NCBI GenBank assembly: GCA_034428635.1
Contig: DAOUHR010000141.1
Coordinates: forward strand, 1-41,293
Length of the DNA stretch: 41,293 nt
Source: Bin22 sp034428635
GTDB taxonomy: Bacteria; Chloroflexota; Dehalococcoidia; Lucifugimonadales; UBA3495
Direction of reading: 5' to 3'
Of the stretch, positions 1 to 9,038 are shown in pieces. Made by a program: the position numbers and the translations under genes. The notes under the pieces were generated by a model, which was given only the letters and a program-made list of their open reading frames with translations, did no database searches and was not told where the DNA came from. Within the stretch, counting starts at the first letter, position 1. Each line of letters starts with the position of its first letter.

Positions 1-1011
1 GAAGGCCACGTCCTCGGGCACCCGGGGGCTGAGGTGGTGGCACACCATCAGCATGTCCATGTGCTCGGCCAGGGTGTTGACGGTGTAGGGACGGGTGGGG
101 TTGGTGGACGACGGCAGCACGTTCAGTTCCGCCGCAATCTTTATGATGTCCGGGGCATGACCGCCGCCGGCGCCCTCGGTGTGATAAGTATGGATGGCCC
201 TGCCTGCGATGGCGGCGATGGTGTCCTCGACGAACCCAGCCTCGTTCAGCGTGTCAGTGTGGATCGCTACTGGCACGTCGTACCGGTCGGCCACCTCCAG
301 GCAGCGGTCGATGGCGGCAGGCGTGGTACCCCAGTCCTCGTGCAGCTTCAATCCGCTGGCTCCGGCCTCAAGCTGCTCCTCCAAGGGGGCGGCCACGCTG
401 GCGTTGCCCTTGCCCAGCAGTCCCCAGTTGACGGGCAGCGCCTCGGCTGCCTCCAGCATCCGCGCGATGTTCCAGGGGCCGGGTGTACAGGTTGTGGCGT
501 TAGTACCGTCGGCGGGGCCGGTACCGCCGCCCAGCATGGTGGTAATGCCGTTGGACAGGGCGTGCCACACCTGCTGGGGCGAAATCATATGGATGTGGGC
601 ATCTATTCCCCCGGGCGTGGCGATGAGATGCTCGCCGGCGATAACTTCGGTGCCGGCGCCCACTACCATGTCCGGGTGGACGCCGTCCATTACCCCCGGG
701 TTGCCAGCCTTGCCAATGGCGACAATGTGGCCGGCCTTGACACCAATATCGCCCTTGATGATGCCCAGCACCGGGTCCATGATAATAGCGTTGGTAACCA
801 CCAGGTCCAGCGCGCCGTCCCGGCTGGTGGCTTCCGGCGACTGGCCCATGCCATCCCGGGCCGTCTTGCCCCCGCCAAAGACAAGCTCGTCGCCGTAGGT
901 CAGCAGGTCCTGTTCCACCTGGCAGACCAGGGACGTGTCGGCCAGGCGGAAGCGGTCTCCCACGGAGGGACCGTACAATTCCACATACTGCTGCCGGGTG
1001 ATTTTGGCCAT
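1..1011 (-). CDS. ureC: Urease subunit alpha, N-terminal 337 residues (cut by window edge)
   Basis: Catalytic subunit of urease, which hydrolyses urea to ammonia and carbamate at a di-nickel centre in the cytoplasm. The visible 337 codons (full family length is about 570) carry the nickel-ligand pair His139/His141, the carbamylated lysine Lys222 in GLKLHEDWG, ligands His251 and His277, and the flap Cys324-His325 in MLMVCHHL. The reading frame is intact to the edge. The ATG at 1011-1009 lies one base after the ureB stop, so translation is probably coupled. It is the last visible gene of the urt-glnA-ure operon. The accessory genes ureDEFG needed for nickel insertion are not in the window and may lie beyond the left edge. 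Identification is secure from the active-site motifs. Confidence 0.97.
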   Translation of the reverse strand, partial: MAKITRQQYVELYGPSVGDRFRLADTSLVCQVEQDLLTYGDELVFGGGKTARDGMGQSPEATSRDGALDLVVTNAIIMDPVLGIIKGDIGVKAGHIVAIGKAGNPGVMDGVHPDMVVGAGTEVIAGEHLIATPGGIDAHIHMISPQQVWHALSNGITTMLGGGTGPADGTNATTCTPGPWNIARMLEAAEALPVNWGLLGKGNASVAAPLEEQLEAGASGLKLHEDWGTTPAAIDRCLEVADRYDVPVAIHTDTLNEAGFVEDTIAAIAGRAIHTYHTEGAGGGHAPDIIKIAAELNVLPSSTNPTRPYTVNTLAEHMDMLMVCHHLSPRVPEDVAF

Positions 1012-1012
1012 G

Positions 1013-1420
1013 CTACTCTTCCCCCTGGCTTTCTGACTCCATGGCAGGCAGGTGGGCAAAGCCCTTACTCTCCATTGCCGATAGAGCCTCGGTGCGCACC
1101 TCCGGCGAGTCCAGACTTCCATTGGCAAGTCCGTTCAGGCCGTGAACGCGGCGGGTCCCTCCAACGGCCACTAGCGTCACATCCTTACGGTCACCGGGCT
1201 CAAAGCGGACAGCGGTGCCGGCGGGAATGTCCAGGCGCATGCCATAGGCTCTCTCCCGGTCAAAACGCAGGGCACGGTTGGCCTCGAAGAAGTGGAAGTG
1301 GGAACCTACCTGGATGGCCCGGTCACCGGTATTCCATACCGGCAGAGTAATGGCTTGACGTCCCGCGTTTATTTCCACAGGCTCGTCGCACGGTATGTAG
1401 TGCGCGGTCGGGTTGCTCAT
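1013..1420 (-). CDS. ureB: Urease subunit beta
   Basis: Structural beta subunit of urease (135 aa). The conserved core is visible: a start resembling IPCDEPVEINAGR, the GSHFHFFEANRAL block around residues 39-51, AYGMRLDIPAGTAVRFEPG, and a GG...VHGLNGL segment near residues 87-97. The C-terminal tail after about residue 105 is longer than the minimal bacterial subunit, which is common. It lies between ureA and ureC with 1 bp to ureC and a short gap to ureA, as in a standard ureABC arrangement. Confidence 0.96.
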   Translation of the reverse strand: MSNPTAHYIPCDEPVEINAGRQAITLPVWNTGDRAIQVGSHFHFFEANRALRFDRERAYGMRLDIPAGTAVRFEPGDRKDVTLVAVGGTRRVHGLNGLANGSLDSPEVRTEALSAMESKGFAHLPAMESESQGEE

Positions 1421-1453
1421 GTTTTAGGCGGTCTCCGTACAGTCTCCGAAAGT

Positions 1454-1756
1454 TCAGACTATGGGGTCGTGGACCGACACCAGCTTGGTGCCGTCGGGGA
1501 AAGTGGCTTCAACCTGCACCATGTCCACCAGTTCCGGAACGCCCTCCATCACATCGTCCCTGGTCAATACCTGGCGGCCCAGTTCCATGGCCTCAGCCAC
1601 GGTTAGGCCGTCCCGGGCCGATTCCAGGATGGCCTCGGTAATCAGGGCCACCGATTCGGGCACGTTGAGCTTCAGACCCCGGGCCTGGCGCCGACGGGCC
1701 AGGTCCGCCGCCACGTACACCAACAGTTTTTCCGATTCGCGGGGGGTGAGCATCAT
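1454..1756 (-). CDS. ureA: Urease subunit gamma
   Basis: Small gamma subunit of urease, 100 aa, the usual family length. It opens with MMLTPRESEKLLVYVA and carries the conserved LKLNVPESVALI, EGVPELVDMVQVEATFPDG and final LVSVHDPI blocks. The frame stays open upstream into the end of glnA, but the ATG at 1756 is preferred: GGAG sits 7 nt before it and all family similarity begins there. The next ATG at 1753 is an equally plausible start. Only 17 bp separate it from the glnA stop, so the urease genes are read together with glutamine synthetase. Confidence 0.96.
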   Translation of the reverse strand: MMLTPRESEKLLVYVAADLARRRQARGLKLNVPESVALITEAILESARDGLTVAEAMELGRQVLTRDDVMEGVPELVDMVQVEATFPDGTKLVSVHDPIV

Positions 1757-1773
1757 GGGGCAACTCCGACCGG

Positions 1774-3111
1774 CTAAAGGGTGGACAGGTAACGGGACAC
1801 CTCGTAATCGGTGACCATGGAGCGGTAGTCCTCCCACTCCAGCTTCTTGTTTTCAATCAGGCTGTTGAAGACGTGGTCCCCCAGGGCCTCGTAAAGCAGT
1901 TCGCTGGACTCGGCAAGAGCAATGGCCTCGCCAAGGCTGGTGGGCAGGGTGCGCAGACCCAGGGACTGGCGACGCTGGGGGGACATTTCCAGGACGTTTC
2001 CCACCACCGGCGACGGCACCGGATAGTCCTCCTCTATGCCCTTGAGCCCGGCGGCCAGCAATGCGCTGAAGGCCAGGTACGGGTTGCAGGCCGGGTCAGG
2101 AGATCGGTACTCCACGCGGATGGATGTCTCGGTGCCCGGTTCATAGGTGGGCACCCGTATGAGGTCGGAGCGGTTAACGTGGGTCCACGAGACGTAGATG
2201 GGGGCCTCGTAGCCGGGCACCAGGCGCTTGTAGGAGTTGACCCACTGGTTGGTCACCAGCGTTATCTCCGGGGCGTGAGCAACCAGGCCCGCAATGAACT
2301 TCTTGCCCAGCTGGGACAGGTATTGCTCGTCGTCCGGGTCGAAGAAGCCATTAGCATCACCCTGGAACAAGGACTGGTGCAGGTGCAGGCCCGACCCGTT
2401 GATGCCGGATACCGGCTTGGGCATGAAGGTGGCGTACACGTTCTGCAGCAGGGCCAGTTCCTTGACCACCAGCTTGGCCGTCAGCACATTGTCTGCCATG
2501 GTCAAGGCATCCGTGTATTCCAGGTCAATCTCGTGCTGGCTGGGCGCTCCCTCGTGGTGAGAGTACTTGACGTCAATGCCCATCTCGCCCAGGTGCAGCA
2601 CCGTGTCCCGGCGCAGTTCGGTGGCCGGGTAGCTGGAAAGCTGGTCGAAATAGCCGCTGGAGTCCAGCAGTTCCGGCGTCTCCGAGTTGCGCAGGTAGAA
2701 GAATTCCAGTTCTGCCCCCACATTGTAGGTGTAGCCCAGGTCTTTGGCCCGTTCCAGGTTGCGCTTCAGCACGTACCGGGGGTCGCCGGTGAAGGTCTGG
2801 CCCCTCTGGTGGCGGATGTCGCAGAACATGCGGGCCACGGCATTCTGGCGGGGCCGCCAGGGCAGCAGGGTAAATGTTGCCGGGTCAGGATAAGCCCGCA
2901 TATCGCTCTCGTGGTGGCGGGCAAAGCCATCGATAGCAGAGCCGTCAAACCCCACGCCCCGGTCCAAGGCCTCCTCCAGGTCGTTGACAGTAATGGCAAA
3001 GCCCTTCAGGTGCCCCAGGATATCGGTGAACCAAAGGCGGATGAACTTTACGTCGCTGTCGTGGGCCGCCCGCAGGACTTCTTCCCGTCCGGTAATCGCT
3101 TCAGTGGTCAT
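1774..3111 (-). CDS. glnA: Type I glutamine synthetase
   Basis: ATP-dependent ligation of ammonia to glutamate, cytoplasmic dodecamer family. The 445 residues match a short GSI-alpha type enzyme. Visible motifs are FDGSAIDGF (55-63), GAELEFF (132-138), HHEGAPSQHE (185-194), the ATP-site stretch GSGLHLHQ (239-246), NSYKRLVPGYEAP (292-304) and RVEYRSPDP (332-340). I do not see the insertion or the adenylylation tyrosine segment typical of GSI-beta enzymes. SD-like AGAGGA lies 6 nt before the ATG. The gene sits between urtE and ureA in the same orientation, 36 bp after urtE and 17 bp before ureA, so it can capture ammonia released by the neighbouring urease. Whether it is the housekeeping enzyme or a dedicated paralogue cannot be told from the window. 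Confidence 0.95.
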   Translation of the reverse strand: MTTEAITGREEVLRAAHDSDVKFIRLWFTDILGHLKGFAITVNDLEEALDRGVGFDGSAIDGFARHHESDMRAYPDPATFTLLPWRPRQNAVARMFCDIRHQRGQTFTGDPRYVLKRNLERAKDLGYTYNVGAELEFFYLRNSETPELLDSSGYFDQLSSYPATELRRDTVLHLGEMGIDVKYSHHEGAPSQHEIDLEYTDALTMADNVLTAKLVVKELALLQNVYATFMPKPVSGINGSGLHLHQSLFQGDANGFFDPDDEQYLSQLGKKFIAGLVAHAPEITLVTNQWVNSYKRLVPGYEAPIYVSWTHVNRSDLIRVPTYEPGTETSIRVEYRSPDPACNPYLAFSALLAAGLKGIEEDYPVPSPVVGNVLEMSPQRRQSLGLRTLPTSLGEAIALAESSELLYEALGDHVFNSLIENKKLEWEDYRSMVTDYEVSRYLSTL

Positions 3112-3147
3112 TGTTATTCCTCTAGTCTTTATGTCTCGCGGTCCGCC

Positions 3148-3867
3148 CTAGACGGCCACGTATTCGCGGACCAGGTTCTGGTCCAGGTCCCGGGCCGTGC
3201 CTTCCAGCACGATGGCGCCCTTCTCCATGACGTAACAATAGTCGGCCAGCCCCAGGGCAAAGTCCAGGAACTGTTCCACCAGCAGGATGGTGGTCTCCTG
3301 CCGGTCCCTCAGCCGCTGCAGCAGTTCCTGGATTTCCTGGACTATAGACGGCTGGATGCCCTCGGTGGGTTCGTCCAGCAGCAACAGGGACGGTCGCCGG
3401 ATGAGGGCGCGGGCCAGGGCCAGTTGCTGCTGCTGGCCGCCGCTCAGGGTGCCGGCCACCTTGCGCTGGTAGGTCTTCAGTGCCGGGAACAGGTCGTACA
3501 TCCGGTCCAGCGCATCGGCCTTGCTCTCCTGGCCGTCGGCTGCCTCCAGCCCCATCAGCAGGTTGTCGTGGACCGACAGGTAGGGAAAGACGTGCCGACC
3601 CTGGGGTACGTAGCCGAATCCCGCTCTGGCCCGCCGATGGGGCGGCCACCGGGTCAGGTCCGACCGGGCAAACGTCACCTGGCCAGCCCGGGGATTAAGG
3701 AGCCCCATGATGGACTTGAGCAAGGTGGTCTTGCCAACGCCGTTGCGACCCAACAGGCACACAGCCTGGCCTTCGGAGACGTCGAGGGCCACGTCATTCA
3801 ATACCATGCTCTGCCCGTATCCCACGGTCAGGTCGCGAATGGTCAGCAACGGTTCCTCGTATCTCAT
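3148..3867 (-). CDS. urtE: Urea ABC transporter ATP-binding protein UrtE
   Basis: One of two cytoplasmic ATPases of the branched-chain-type urea importer. 239 aa with Walker A GRNGVGKT (40-47), Q-loop region YVPQG, signature LSGGQ (141-145) and Walker B LLLLDE (161-166), followed by PTEGIQPSIV, typical of UrtE/LivF proteins. It follows urtD with a 17-bp gap and precedes glnA by 36 bp. The assignment to UrtE rather than LivF rests on the surrounding urtABCD and ure genes. Confidence 0.94.
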   Translation of the reverse strand: MRYEEPLLTIRDLTVGYGQSMVLNDVALDVSEGQAVCLLGRNGVGKTTLLKSIMGLLNPRAGQVTFARSDLTRWPPHRRARAGFGYVPQGRHVFPYLSVHDNLLMGLEAADGQESKADALDRMYDLFPALKTYQRKVAGTLSGGQQQQLALARALIRRPSLLLLDEPTEGIQPSIVQEIQELLQRLRDRQETTILLVEQFLDFALGLADYCYVMEKGAIVLEGTARDLDQNLVREYVAV

Positions 3868-3884
3868 AATTGCTCTCCAGCGCT

Positions 3885-4766
3885 TCAGGGGCCGACGGTC
3901 GCTCCCGCCCGTGGCTGGGTATTCTCCGCCACCGTCCGCTGGCCCGAAGCGCCGTGACCCAGGTAGGCGCGTATTACCTCCGGGTCCTGCTGTACCGTCT
4001 CCATGGTACCTTCGCTCAGCACCCGACCCAGGTGCAGCACGGTAACCGTCTCGGCGAACCGCCGGACGAACTCCATGTCATGTTCCACCACCAGTACGGA
4101 GCGGGTGCTGCCAATGGACTGAAGCAGTTCACCGGTGCGCTCCCGTTCCCGGCGAGTCATGCCGGCCACCGGTTCGTCCATCAGCAGCAGCTTGGGTTCC
4201 TGGACCAGCAGCATGCCGATTTCCAGCCATTGCTTCTCGCCGTGGGACAAAGCCCCGGCCACGTCGCTGGCGCGAGCGGCCAGTCCCACCTCATCCAGAG
4301 TAGCCATTATCCGGACCGAGTCCCGGCGTCGTGTGCCGCCCAGCAGGCCGGTGATGCGGCTGCGGAAACCCAGGGCCACCTCCACATTCTGGTATACCGT
4401 GAGGCTGCCGAAAATGGACGGGGTCTGGAACTTGCGGCCAATGCCCAGCCTGACCAGTTGGTGCTCCTGCTGGTGGATCAGGTCGGCGCCGCCGTCAAAA
4501 ACGATGCGGCCCCGTTCCGGCTTCGATTTACCGGTAATGGCGTCAATCAGCGTCGTCTTACCGGCCCCATTGGGCCCGATGAGAAACCGCATTTCCCCGT
4601 ATTTCATGCTGAAGTCCAGTTCGTTCAGCACCGTGAAGCCATCAAAGCTGATGGACAACTTCTCCACGGAAAGAATCAGGTCATCGGCCGGCGACTGCGT
4701 CCCGGAGCCGTTGCTGCCGTTTTGGTTCACCGCCCGGAAAATGCCCTTGGCCCTGCGTCCAATCAT
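3885..4766 (-). CDS. urtD: Urea ABC transporter ATP-binding protein UrtD
   Basis: Second ATPase of the urea importer. 293 aa from the chosen start. Walker A GPNGAGKT is at about residues 64-71, the Q-loop region is RKFQTPSIF, the signature appears as LSHGEKQ, and Walker B is LLLMDEP followed by VAGMT, the LivG/UrtD pattern. The ATG at 4766 overlaps the urtC stop as ATGA, with GGAG 8 nt upstream. A longer in-frame start 60 bp upstream lies deep in urtC and is unlikely. The N-terminal ~28 residues before the ABC domain are polar and low-complexity. Confidence 0.93.
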   Translation of the reverse strand: MIGRRAKGIFRAVNQNGSNGSGTQSPADDLILSVEKLSISFDGFTVLNELDFSMKYGEMRFLIGPNGAGKTTLIDAITGKSKPERGRIVFDGGADLIHQQEHQLVRLGIGRKFQTPSIFGSLTVYQNVEVALGFRSRITGLLGGTRRRDSVRIMATLDEVGLAARASDVAGALSHGEKQWLEIGMLLVQEPKLLLMDEPVAGMTRRERERTGELLQSIGSTRSVLVVEHDMEFVRRFAETVTVLHLGRVLSEGTMETVQQDPEVIRAYLGHGASGQRTVAENTQPRAGATVGP

Positions 4767-5905
4767 TTGCCCACTCCCGGAATGTACCTGGATGCAGCAG
4801 TACGCAACTGTTCCACAGACAGCCACTCAGGACGCCGCCAACCTTCACCTCGCAGCAGGCCCATTATTCCCGACGGGAACACAAGCACGGCGCCAATGAA
4901 CAGCAGACCCAGGAAGTACTGCCAGATGGCGGGGAACGACTCGCTCAACCCGCTCTTGGCCCCGTTGACCAGGATTGCCCCGACGATAGCGCCTAGCAGG
5001 ACGCCCCGGCCACCCACGGCCACCCAGATGGCAATCTCGATGGACGGCACAATTCCCATCATGGTGGGAGAGATGATGCCCACCTGGGGCGTGAATAATG
5101 CCCCGGCAATGCCGGCTATGCCGCCGGACAGGGCAAACACGATGGTCTTCAGAACGGCCGGATTGTAACCGGAAAAGCGTACCCGGTTCTCGTCGTCGCG
5201 CATAGCCACCAGCAAGCGGCCAAAGCGGGAAGCAATCAACCCCGCGCACAGCAGGTAGGTCAGCGCCAATACTGCCAGGGTGGCATAGTACAGTGCAATC
5301 TGGGTGGAAAGTGCATTTATGGAAAAGCCGAATATGGTGGTGTAGTTGGTAATGCCGTTGGTGCCGCCCGTGTAGGGCTGCTGGCCGATGAACAGGATGC
5401 TGACAATCAGCGCCAGCGCCTGGGTTATCAACGCGAAATAGACCCCGGTGATCCGGCTACGAAAGGCCAGGTAGCCCAGCCCGCCGGCCAGCGCCGCCGG
5501 GACAATAAACGTCATGGGAATAGCGAACCATCCGTACTGGAAAGGCGCCCAGAACAAGGGCAGTTCAGTAAGCCCACTCCAGAACATGAAATCGGGCAGC
5601 TTGCCCTGGGCCGATTCCAGTTTCAGGAACATGGCCATGGCGTATCCGCCCAGCCCGAAGAAGACCCCGTGCCCCAGGCTCAGCATGCCGCCGTAGCCCC
5701 AGATGAGGTTCAGCGACATTGCCAGGATGGCGAATGTCAAGAACTTGCCCAGCAGGGCTACCCGGAAGTCTGACAGGAGCAGGGGGGCCGCCAGCAATAA
5801 CGCCAGCACCAGGGCCGGCGCAATCCACTCCGTTGCAACGTCGCCCAGACGCACCGGTCCGGTGACGGTCCTGACTGCCCTGAAAATTGATGTCCTTGCT
5901 GCCAT
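4763..5905 (-). CDS. urtC: Urea ABC transporter permease UrtC
   Basis: Inner-membrane permease of the urea importer, LivM-like, 380 aa. Multiple hydrophobic segments begin at about residue 28 and include the LNLIWGYGGMLSLGHGVFFG motif, where the family has GxxSLGHxxFFG. A second conserved region is GGTNGITN, and the C-terminal half carries FALSGGIAGIAGALF and VGGRGVLLGAIVGA. It starts 7 bp after the urtB stop with AGGA upstream and ends in an ATGA overlap with urtD. UrtC proteins are longer than LivM, in agreement with the length here. Confidence 0.94.
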   Translation of the reverse strand: MAARTSIFRAVRTVTGPVRLGDVATEWIAPALVLALLLAAPLLLSDFRVALLGKFLTFAILAMSLNLIWGYGGMLSLGHGVFFGLGGYAMAMFLKLESAQGKLPDFMFWSGLTELPLFWAPFQYGWFAIPMTFIVPAALAGGLGYLAFRSRITGVYFALITQALALIVSILFIGQQPYTGGTNGITNYTTIFGFSINALSTQIALYYATLAVLALTYLLCAGLIASRFGRLLVAMRDDENRVRFSGYNPAVLKTIVFALSGGIAGIAGALFTPQVGIISPTMMGIVPSIEIAIWVAVGGRGVLLGAIVGAILVNGAKSGLSESFPAIWQYFLGLLFIGAVLVFPSGIMGLLRGEGWRRPEWLSVEQLRTAASRYIPGVGK

Positions 5906-5912
5906 CTCCGTC

Positions 5913-6809
5913 CTACCGCCCCCTGGCCCGCATCAGGCCGGCCGGTTTCCATTGCAGGAACGGGATGACCATGGCAAAGACCAGCACTTTGCCAATTACC
6001 GCCGTGGTCCCGAACTCGAACACGGTGTTCAGAATTCCGATTATCAACGCCGCCATGATGGTTCCCGGTATCTGTCCCAGCCCGCCTAGAATAACGACGA
6101 TGAAGGCGTCCACTATGTAGAAAGTCCCCAGGGACGGACCAATGGGGCCGATCAGGGTCAAGGCGCAACCGGCTACTCCGGCCAGGCCGGAACCCAGGGC
6201 GAAGGTAAAGCTGTCCACCCGGCGGGTCGAAACTCCCAGGCTGGCCGCCATCTCCCGGTTCTGCATCACGCCCCGCATTCGCCGGCCTTCGTTGGAGCGG
6301 TACATATACCAGTAAAGGGCGCCCAGGCAGGCCAGCACCAGCCCGATGATGAAAATGCGCTTCATGGGCAGGAGCAGCCCGGATGTGATGGACACGGTGG
6401 TACTGAGCCACGCCGGAGCGACAACCTGCACGTTGGGGGCGCCAAATATGGAGCGGGCAAGCTGTTGCAGGAACAACCCCACTCCCCAGGTAGCCAGCAG
6501 GGTGTCCAGGGGACGGCGGTACAGGAATCGGATTACCGTGTTTTCCACCAGGTATCCAGCGGCGGCGGCAGTTACGAAGGACGCGGGAATCGCGATAAGA
6601 AAGGTGATGCCCGCCTGGGGATCGCCGGTGTAATGGTTCGCCACCTGTTGCAGGGCGTAGGTGGTATAGGCCCCAACCATTATGAACTCACCGTGAGCCA
6701 GGTTGATGACGTTCATCAACCCGAAGGACAGGGCCAGTCCCAGCGCCGTCAGCAGCAGAATTGAACTAAGGCTCAGGCCGTTAAAAAGTTGCAGTCCCCA
6801 GACTTCCAT
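5913..6809 (-). CDS. urtB: Urea ABC transporter permease UrtB
   Basis: Inner-membrane permease of the urea importer, LivH-like, about 298 aa. It carries the diagnostic GLMNVINLAHGEFIMVGAY motif near the N-terminus, the loop RRPLDTLLATWGVGL, and VVILGGLGQIPGTIMAALIIG near the C-terminus. The start is uncertain: ATG at 6809 or GTG at 6815, neither with a good Shine-Dalgarno sequence. It is separated from urtA by about 125 bp, the largest gap in the operon. Binding protein and permease genes are often separated this way so that the binding protein is made in excess. Confidence 0.93.
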   Translation of the reverse strand: MEVWGLQLFNGLSLSSILLLTALGLALSFGLMNVINLAHGEFIMVGAYTTYALQQVANHYTGDPQAGITFLIAIPASFVTAAAAGYLVENTVIRFLYRRPLDTLLATWGVGLFLQQLARSIFGAPNVQVVAPAWLSTTVSITSGLLLPMKRIFIIGLVLACLGALYWYMYRSNEGRRMRGVMQNREMAASLGVSTRRVDSFTFALGSGLAGVAGCALTLIGPIGPSLGTFYIVDAFIVVILGGLGQIPGTIMAALIIGILNTVFEFGTTAVIGKVLVFAMVIPFLQWKPAGLMRARGR

Positions 6810-6935
6810 AATCACAAGCTTGATTGTTGGATTTGCATCTCACATACGGGTGTCTGCCAAGGGAGCGAAGGCTGCCGACATATCTCAACAGAGATTGCGA
6901 CAACCCTCTTTTCCCCCTGGAGATTGGGTCTATGC

Positions 6936-8255
6936 TTACTGTGCCTGGGCCAGTTCACGGAGGCCGGAAGCCCAATCATAGGTGTCGAGGTACGGGTCCG
7001 GCACCACCGGAGCCCCCGAGTTCCAGACCTCGTCAATCTGGCCGTCGCCCCGAACCTTGCCGATGCGGACGGTCTTGGAGACATGCTGGTTGGTGTCGTG
7101 GATGGTAACGGTGCCGCCGGGCGCCGCGAAGGTAATCCCCTTGGCCGCTTCCTTTACGGCTGCCACGTCGGTGCTTCCAGCTTTCTCAACGGCGGCCTGC
7201 CACAGGTATACGCCGAAGTAGCCGGCCTCGATGGGGTCGTCCGTAACCCGGTCCGCGCCGTACTTGGCCTGGAACGCCGCGACGAACTTGGCGTTTTCCG
7301 GGGTGTCGGTGGTCTGGAAGTAATTCCATGCCACCAGGTGGTCGGTGATGTTGTCAGCGCCGATGCCGGTGATTTCCTCTTCGGCCACGCTCACCGAAAC
7401 AGTGGGCAGATCCTCAGCGGAGATTCCGGCGTCCTTCAACTGCTTGAAGAAGGCCACGTTGGAGTCCCCGTTCAGGGTGTTGAACACCACATCGGGGTCG
7501 GCGGAGCGTATCTTGGCGATGACGGTGCTGTACTCGGTGTGGCCCAGGGGGGTGTACTCCTCACCCACGGCCTCCAGCCCCGCCGCCTCAAGCTGCTTGT
7601 TGATGATCAGGTTGGACGTGCGGGGGAAGACGTAGTCGGAACCCAGAAGGTAAAACTTGGTCTTTCCCTCTTCCAGCAGGTACTCCACAGCCGGAACAAT
7701 CTGCTGGTTGGTGGTGGCGCCAGTGTAGAAGATGTTGGGCGAAGTTTCCAGCCCCTCGTACTGGACGGGGTAGAACAGCAGGCCGTTGTTGGCCTCAAAG
7801 ACGGGCAGCATAGCCTTGCGGCTGGCGCTGGTCCAGCCACCGAACACGACGGCTACCTCATCCTCCTGGAGCAGCTTGCGGGCCTTTTCCGCAAAGGTGG
7901 GCCAGTCGGAAGCGCCGTCTTCGATCACTACTTCAAGCTGCTTGCCCATTACGCCACCAGCAGCGTTAATCTCTTCAATTGCCAGCAGTTCCGCGTCGTG
8001 GACTGCGGTTTCGCTTATGGACATGGTGCCGGAAAGGGAGTGCAGAATGCCAACCTTGATGGTGTCGGATTCTGGGGCCGCTGCGGGTTCCGCTGGCGCC
8101 GCGGCAGGGGCAGCGGATGCCTGGGACGATGAAGCGGGGGCAGAGGGAGCCTCGGAACCGCAGGCTACGGCCAGCAGCATGCCAAGGCCGGCCAGCAGGA
8201 TCAAGGGATAATAGCCCAGGGATCTAAGGACCTTTCCTAAGTATGAGACGGACAT
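6936..8255 (-). CDS. urtA: Urea ABC transporter substrate-binding lipoprotein UrtA
   Basis: Captures urea outside the membrane and delivers it to UrtBC. 439 aa with a signal peptide ending in lipobox LAVAC (Cys32), an Ala/Ser/Pro/Glu-rich linker to about residue 65, then a type I periplasmic binding fold. Family blocks are KVGILHSLSGTMSISE, VFGGWTSASRKAMLPV, FYPVQYEGLE and FYTGATTNQQ, the last three characteristic of UrtA/FmdD-type binding proteins rather than amino-acid binders. A full AGGAGG lies 11 nt before the ATG. It is the first gene of the operon, and the promoter must lie in the ~370 bp upstream. No clear nitrogen-regulator operator was recognised. Confidence 0.95.
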   Translation of the reverse strand: MSVSYLGKVLRSLGYYPLILLAGLGMLLAVACGSEAPSAPASSSQASAAPAAAPAEPAAAPESDTIKVGILHSLSGTMSISETAVHDAELLAIEEINAAGGVMGKQLEVVIEDGASDWPTFAEKARKLLQEDEVAVVFGGWTSASRKAMLPVFEANNGLLFYPVQYEGLETSPNIFYTGATTNQQIVPAVEYLLEEGKTKFYLLGSDYVFPRTSNLIINKQLEAAGLEAVGEEYTPLGHTEYSTVIAKIRSADPDVVFNTLNGDSNVAFFKQLKDAGISAEDLPTVSVSVAEEEITGIGADNITDHLVAWNYFQTTDTPENAKFVAAFQAKYGADRVTDDPIEAGYFGVYLWQAAVEKAGSTDVAAVKEAAKGITFAAPGGTVTIHDTNQHVSKTVRIGKVRGDGQIDEVWNSGAPVVPDPYLDTYDWASGLRELAQAQ

Positions 8256-8627
8256 TTTCGACTGTTCCTCCTGATTTATCGGTCGTCGGTTGGATGCAAC
8301 TCACTGATTTTCTGGAAACGGGGTCTCGGTGGCAGTTGTCCAGTCCGACAGGTATAAGGTAAGGCCCCTTTGTTTCTATCCGATTTCTTGAGTGTGAACT
8401 GGGGGTAACTTTTTTGTTTCCAGACTGTTTCGCGGCGGCCGAATTGTAGAAACTCTCAACGACCTTGTGGTCGCAAGAAAGTCCCTTATCAGTCGCCTCT
8501 TGGCAACTTTGAATCTGTACCGCTTATTATCCCCAGCTAGCTTCGCGAGCTCCGGAGAAACAGGAGACTGGATAGTCAGAATTGATAAGGAAGGGTCTAC
8601 TCTTCCGCGTAAAACCAGAAACTGTAA
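8256..8627. other. Upstream region of the urea operon; no gene seen
   Basis: Noncoding stretch before urtA, richer in A+T than the genes. It should hold the operon promoter reading leftwards, but I could not fix a convincing -35/-10 pair or a nitrogen-control operator by eye. The AGGAGG of urtA is at its left end. Confidence 0.4.
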
Positions 8628-9038
8628 AGTCGGCGCGACCAATGGACAGCCGATCACGACCGGGGCCTGGACGAGGATTCGGGCCACGTCAGCCAGCAGA
8701 TTGCCACCCAGAAACTGGCCTGGTGTGCTTCAATTGATCCGAATATCCTGGGTGCCCTTTTCGGCGCTGGCCTGGCAGGAGGGCCCTCGCTCTTTTGGTC
8801 CTATAGGACCTTCACGCCACAGATCTTTCCTGGGAATGGTGAAGAGGCTAGTCGCCAAGGCGTTAACCGGAATTTCTGGAGGAATATCCTGGGCGAGGAA
8901 CTGAAAGGCGACCCGGAAACGTTGCGCCGGGTCGGGGGCTACCAGGCTACATTCTGGGTCTGCCCATTGCGCCTGCCTGGCCGCTTCTTCCCGAAGCTAC
9001 TGCGTCCACTCTTGCCGCGATGTAGGCTTGCGGCTTGA
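8628..9038 (+). pseudogene. Possible decayed coding remnant, 136 open codons without a start
   Basis: A plus-strand frame is open for 136 codons between a TAA at 8625 and a TGA at 9036, with protein-like composition. It includes hydrophobic and aromatic blocks such as DPNILGALFGAG, PSLFWSYRTF and FWRNILGEELKGDPETLRR. There is no in-frame ATG or GTG near its left end and no ribosome binding site, so if it was coding it is a truncated remnant. I do not recognise a family. In GC-rich DNA an open frame of this length can be accidental, hence the low confidence. Confidence 0.25.

Noticed and set aside
34..1350. 438-codon plus-strand open frame opposite ureC and ureB
   Set aside because: Antisense shadow of the urease genes, whose active-site motifs are unambiguous on the minus strand.
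1873..3957. 694-codon plus-strand open frame across glnA and urtE
   Set aside because: The translation is low-complexity, Gln/Gly/Val-rich with no motifs, and is antisense to two certain genes.
4767..4826. N-terminal extension of UrtD into urtC
   Set aside because: It would overlap urtC by 60 bp without a ribosome site. ATG 4766 gives a coupled ATGA junction and a GGAG site.
8467..8904. 145-codon plus-strand frame starting ATGGTCGCAAG-like near 8467
   Set aside because: It has no ribosome site, is Arg/Ser-rich and overlaps the more protein-like frame at 8628-9038. No family pattern was seen.
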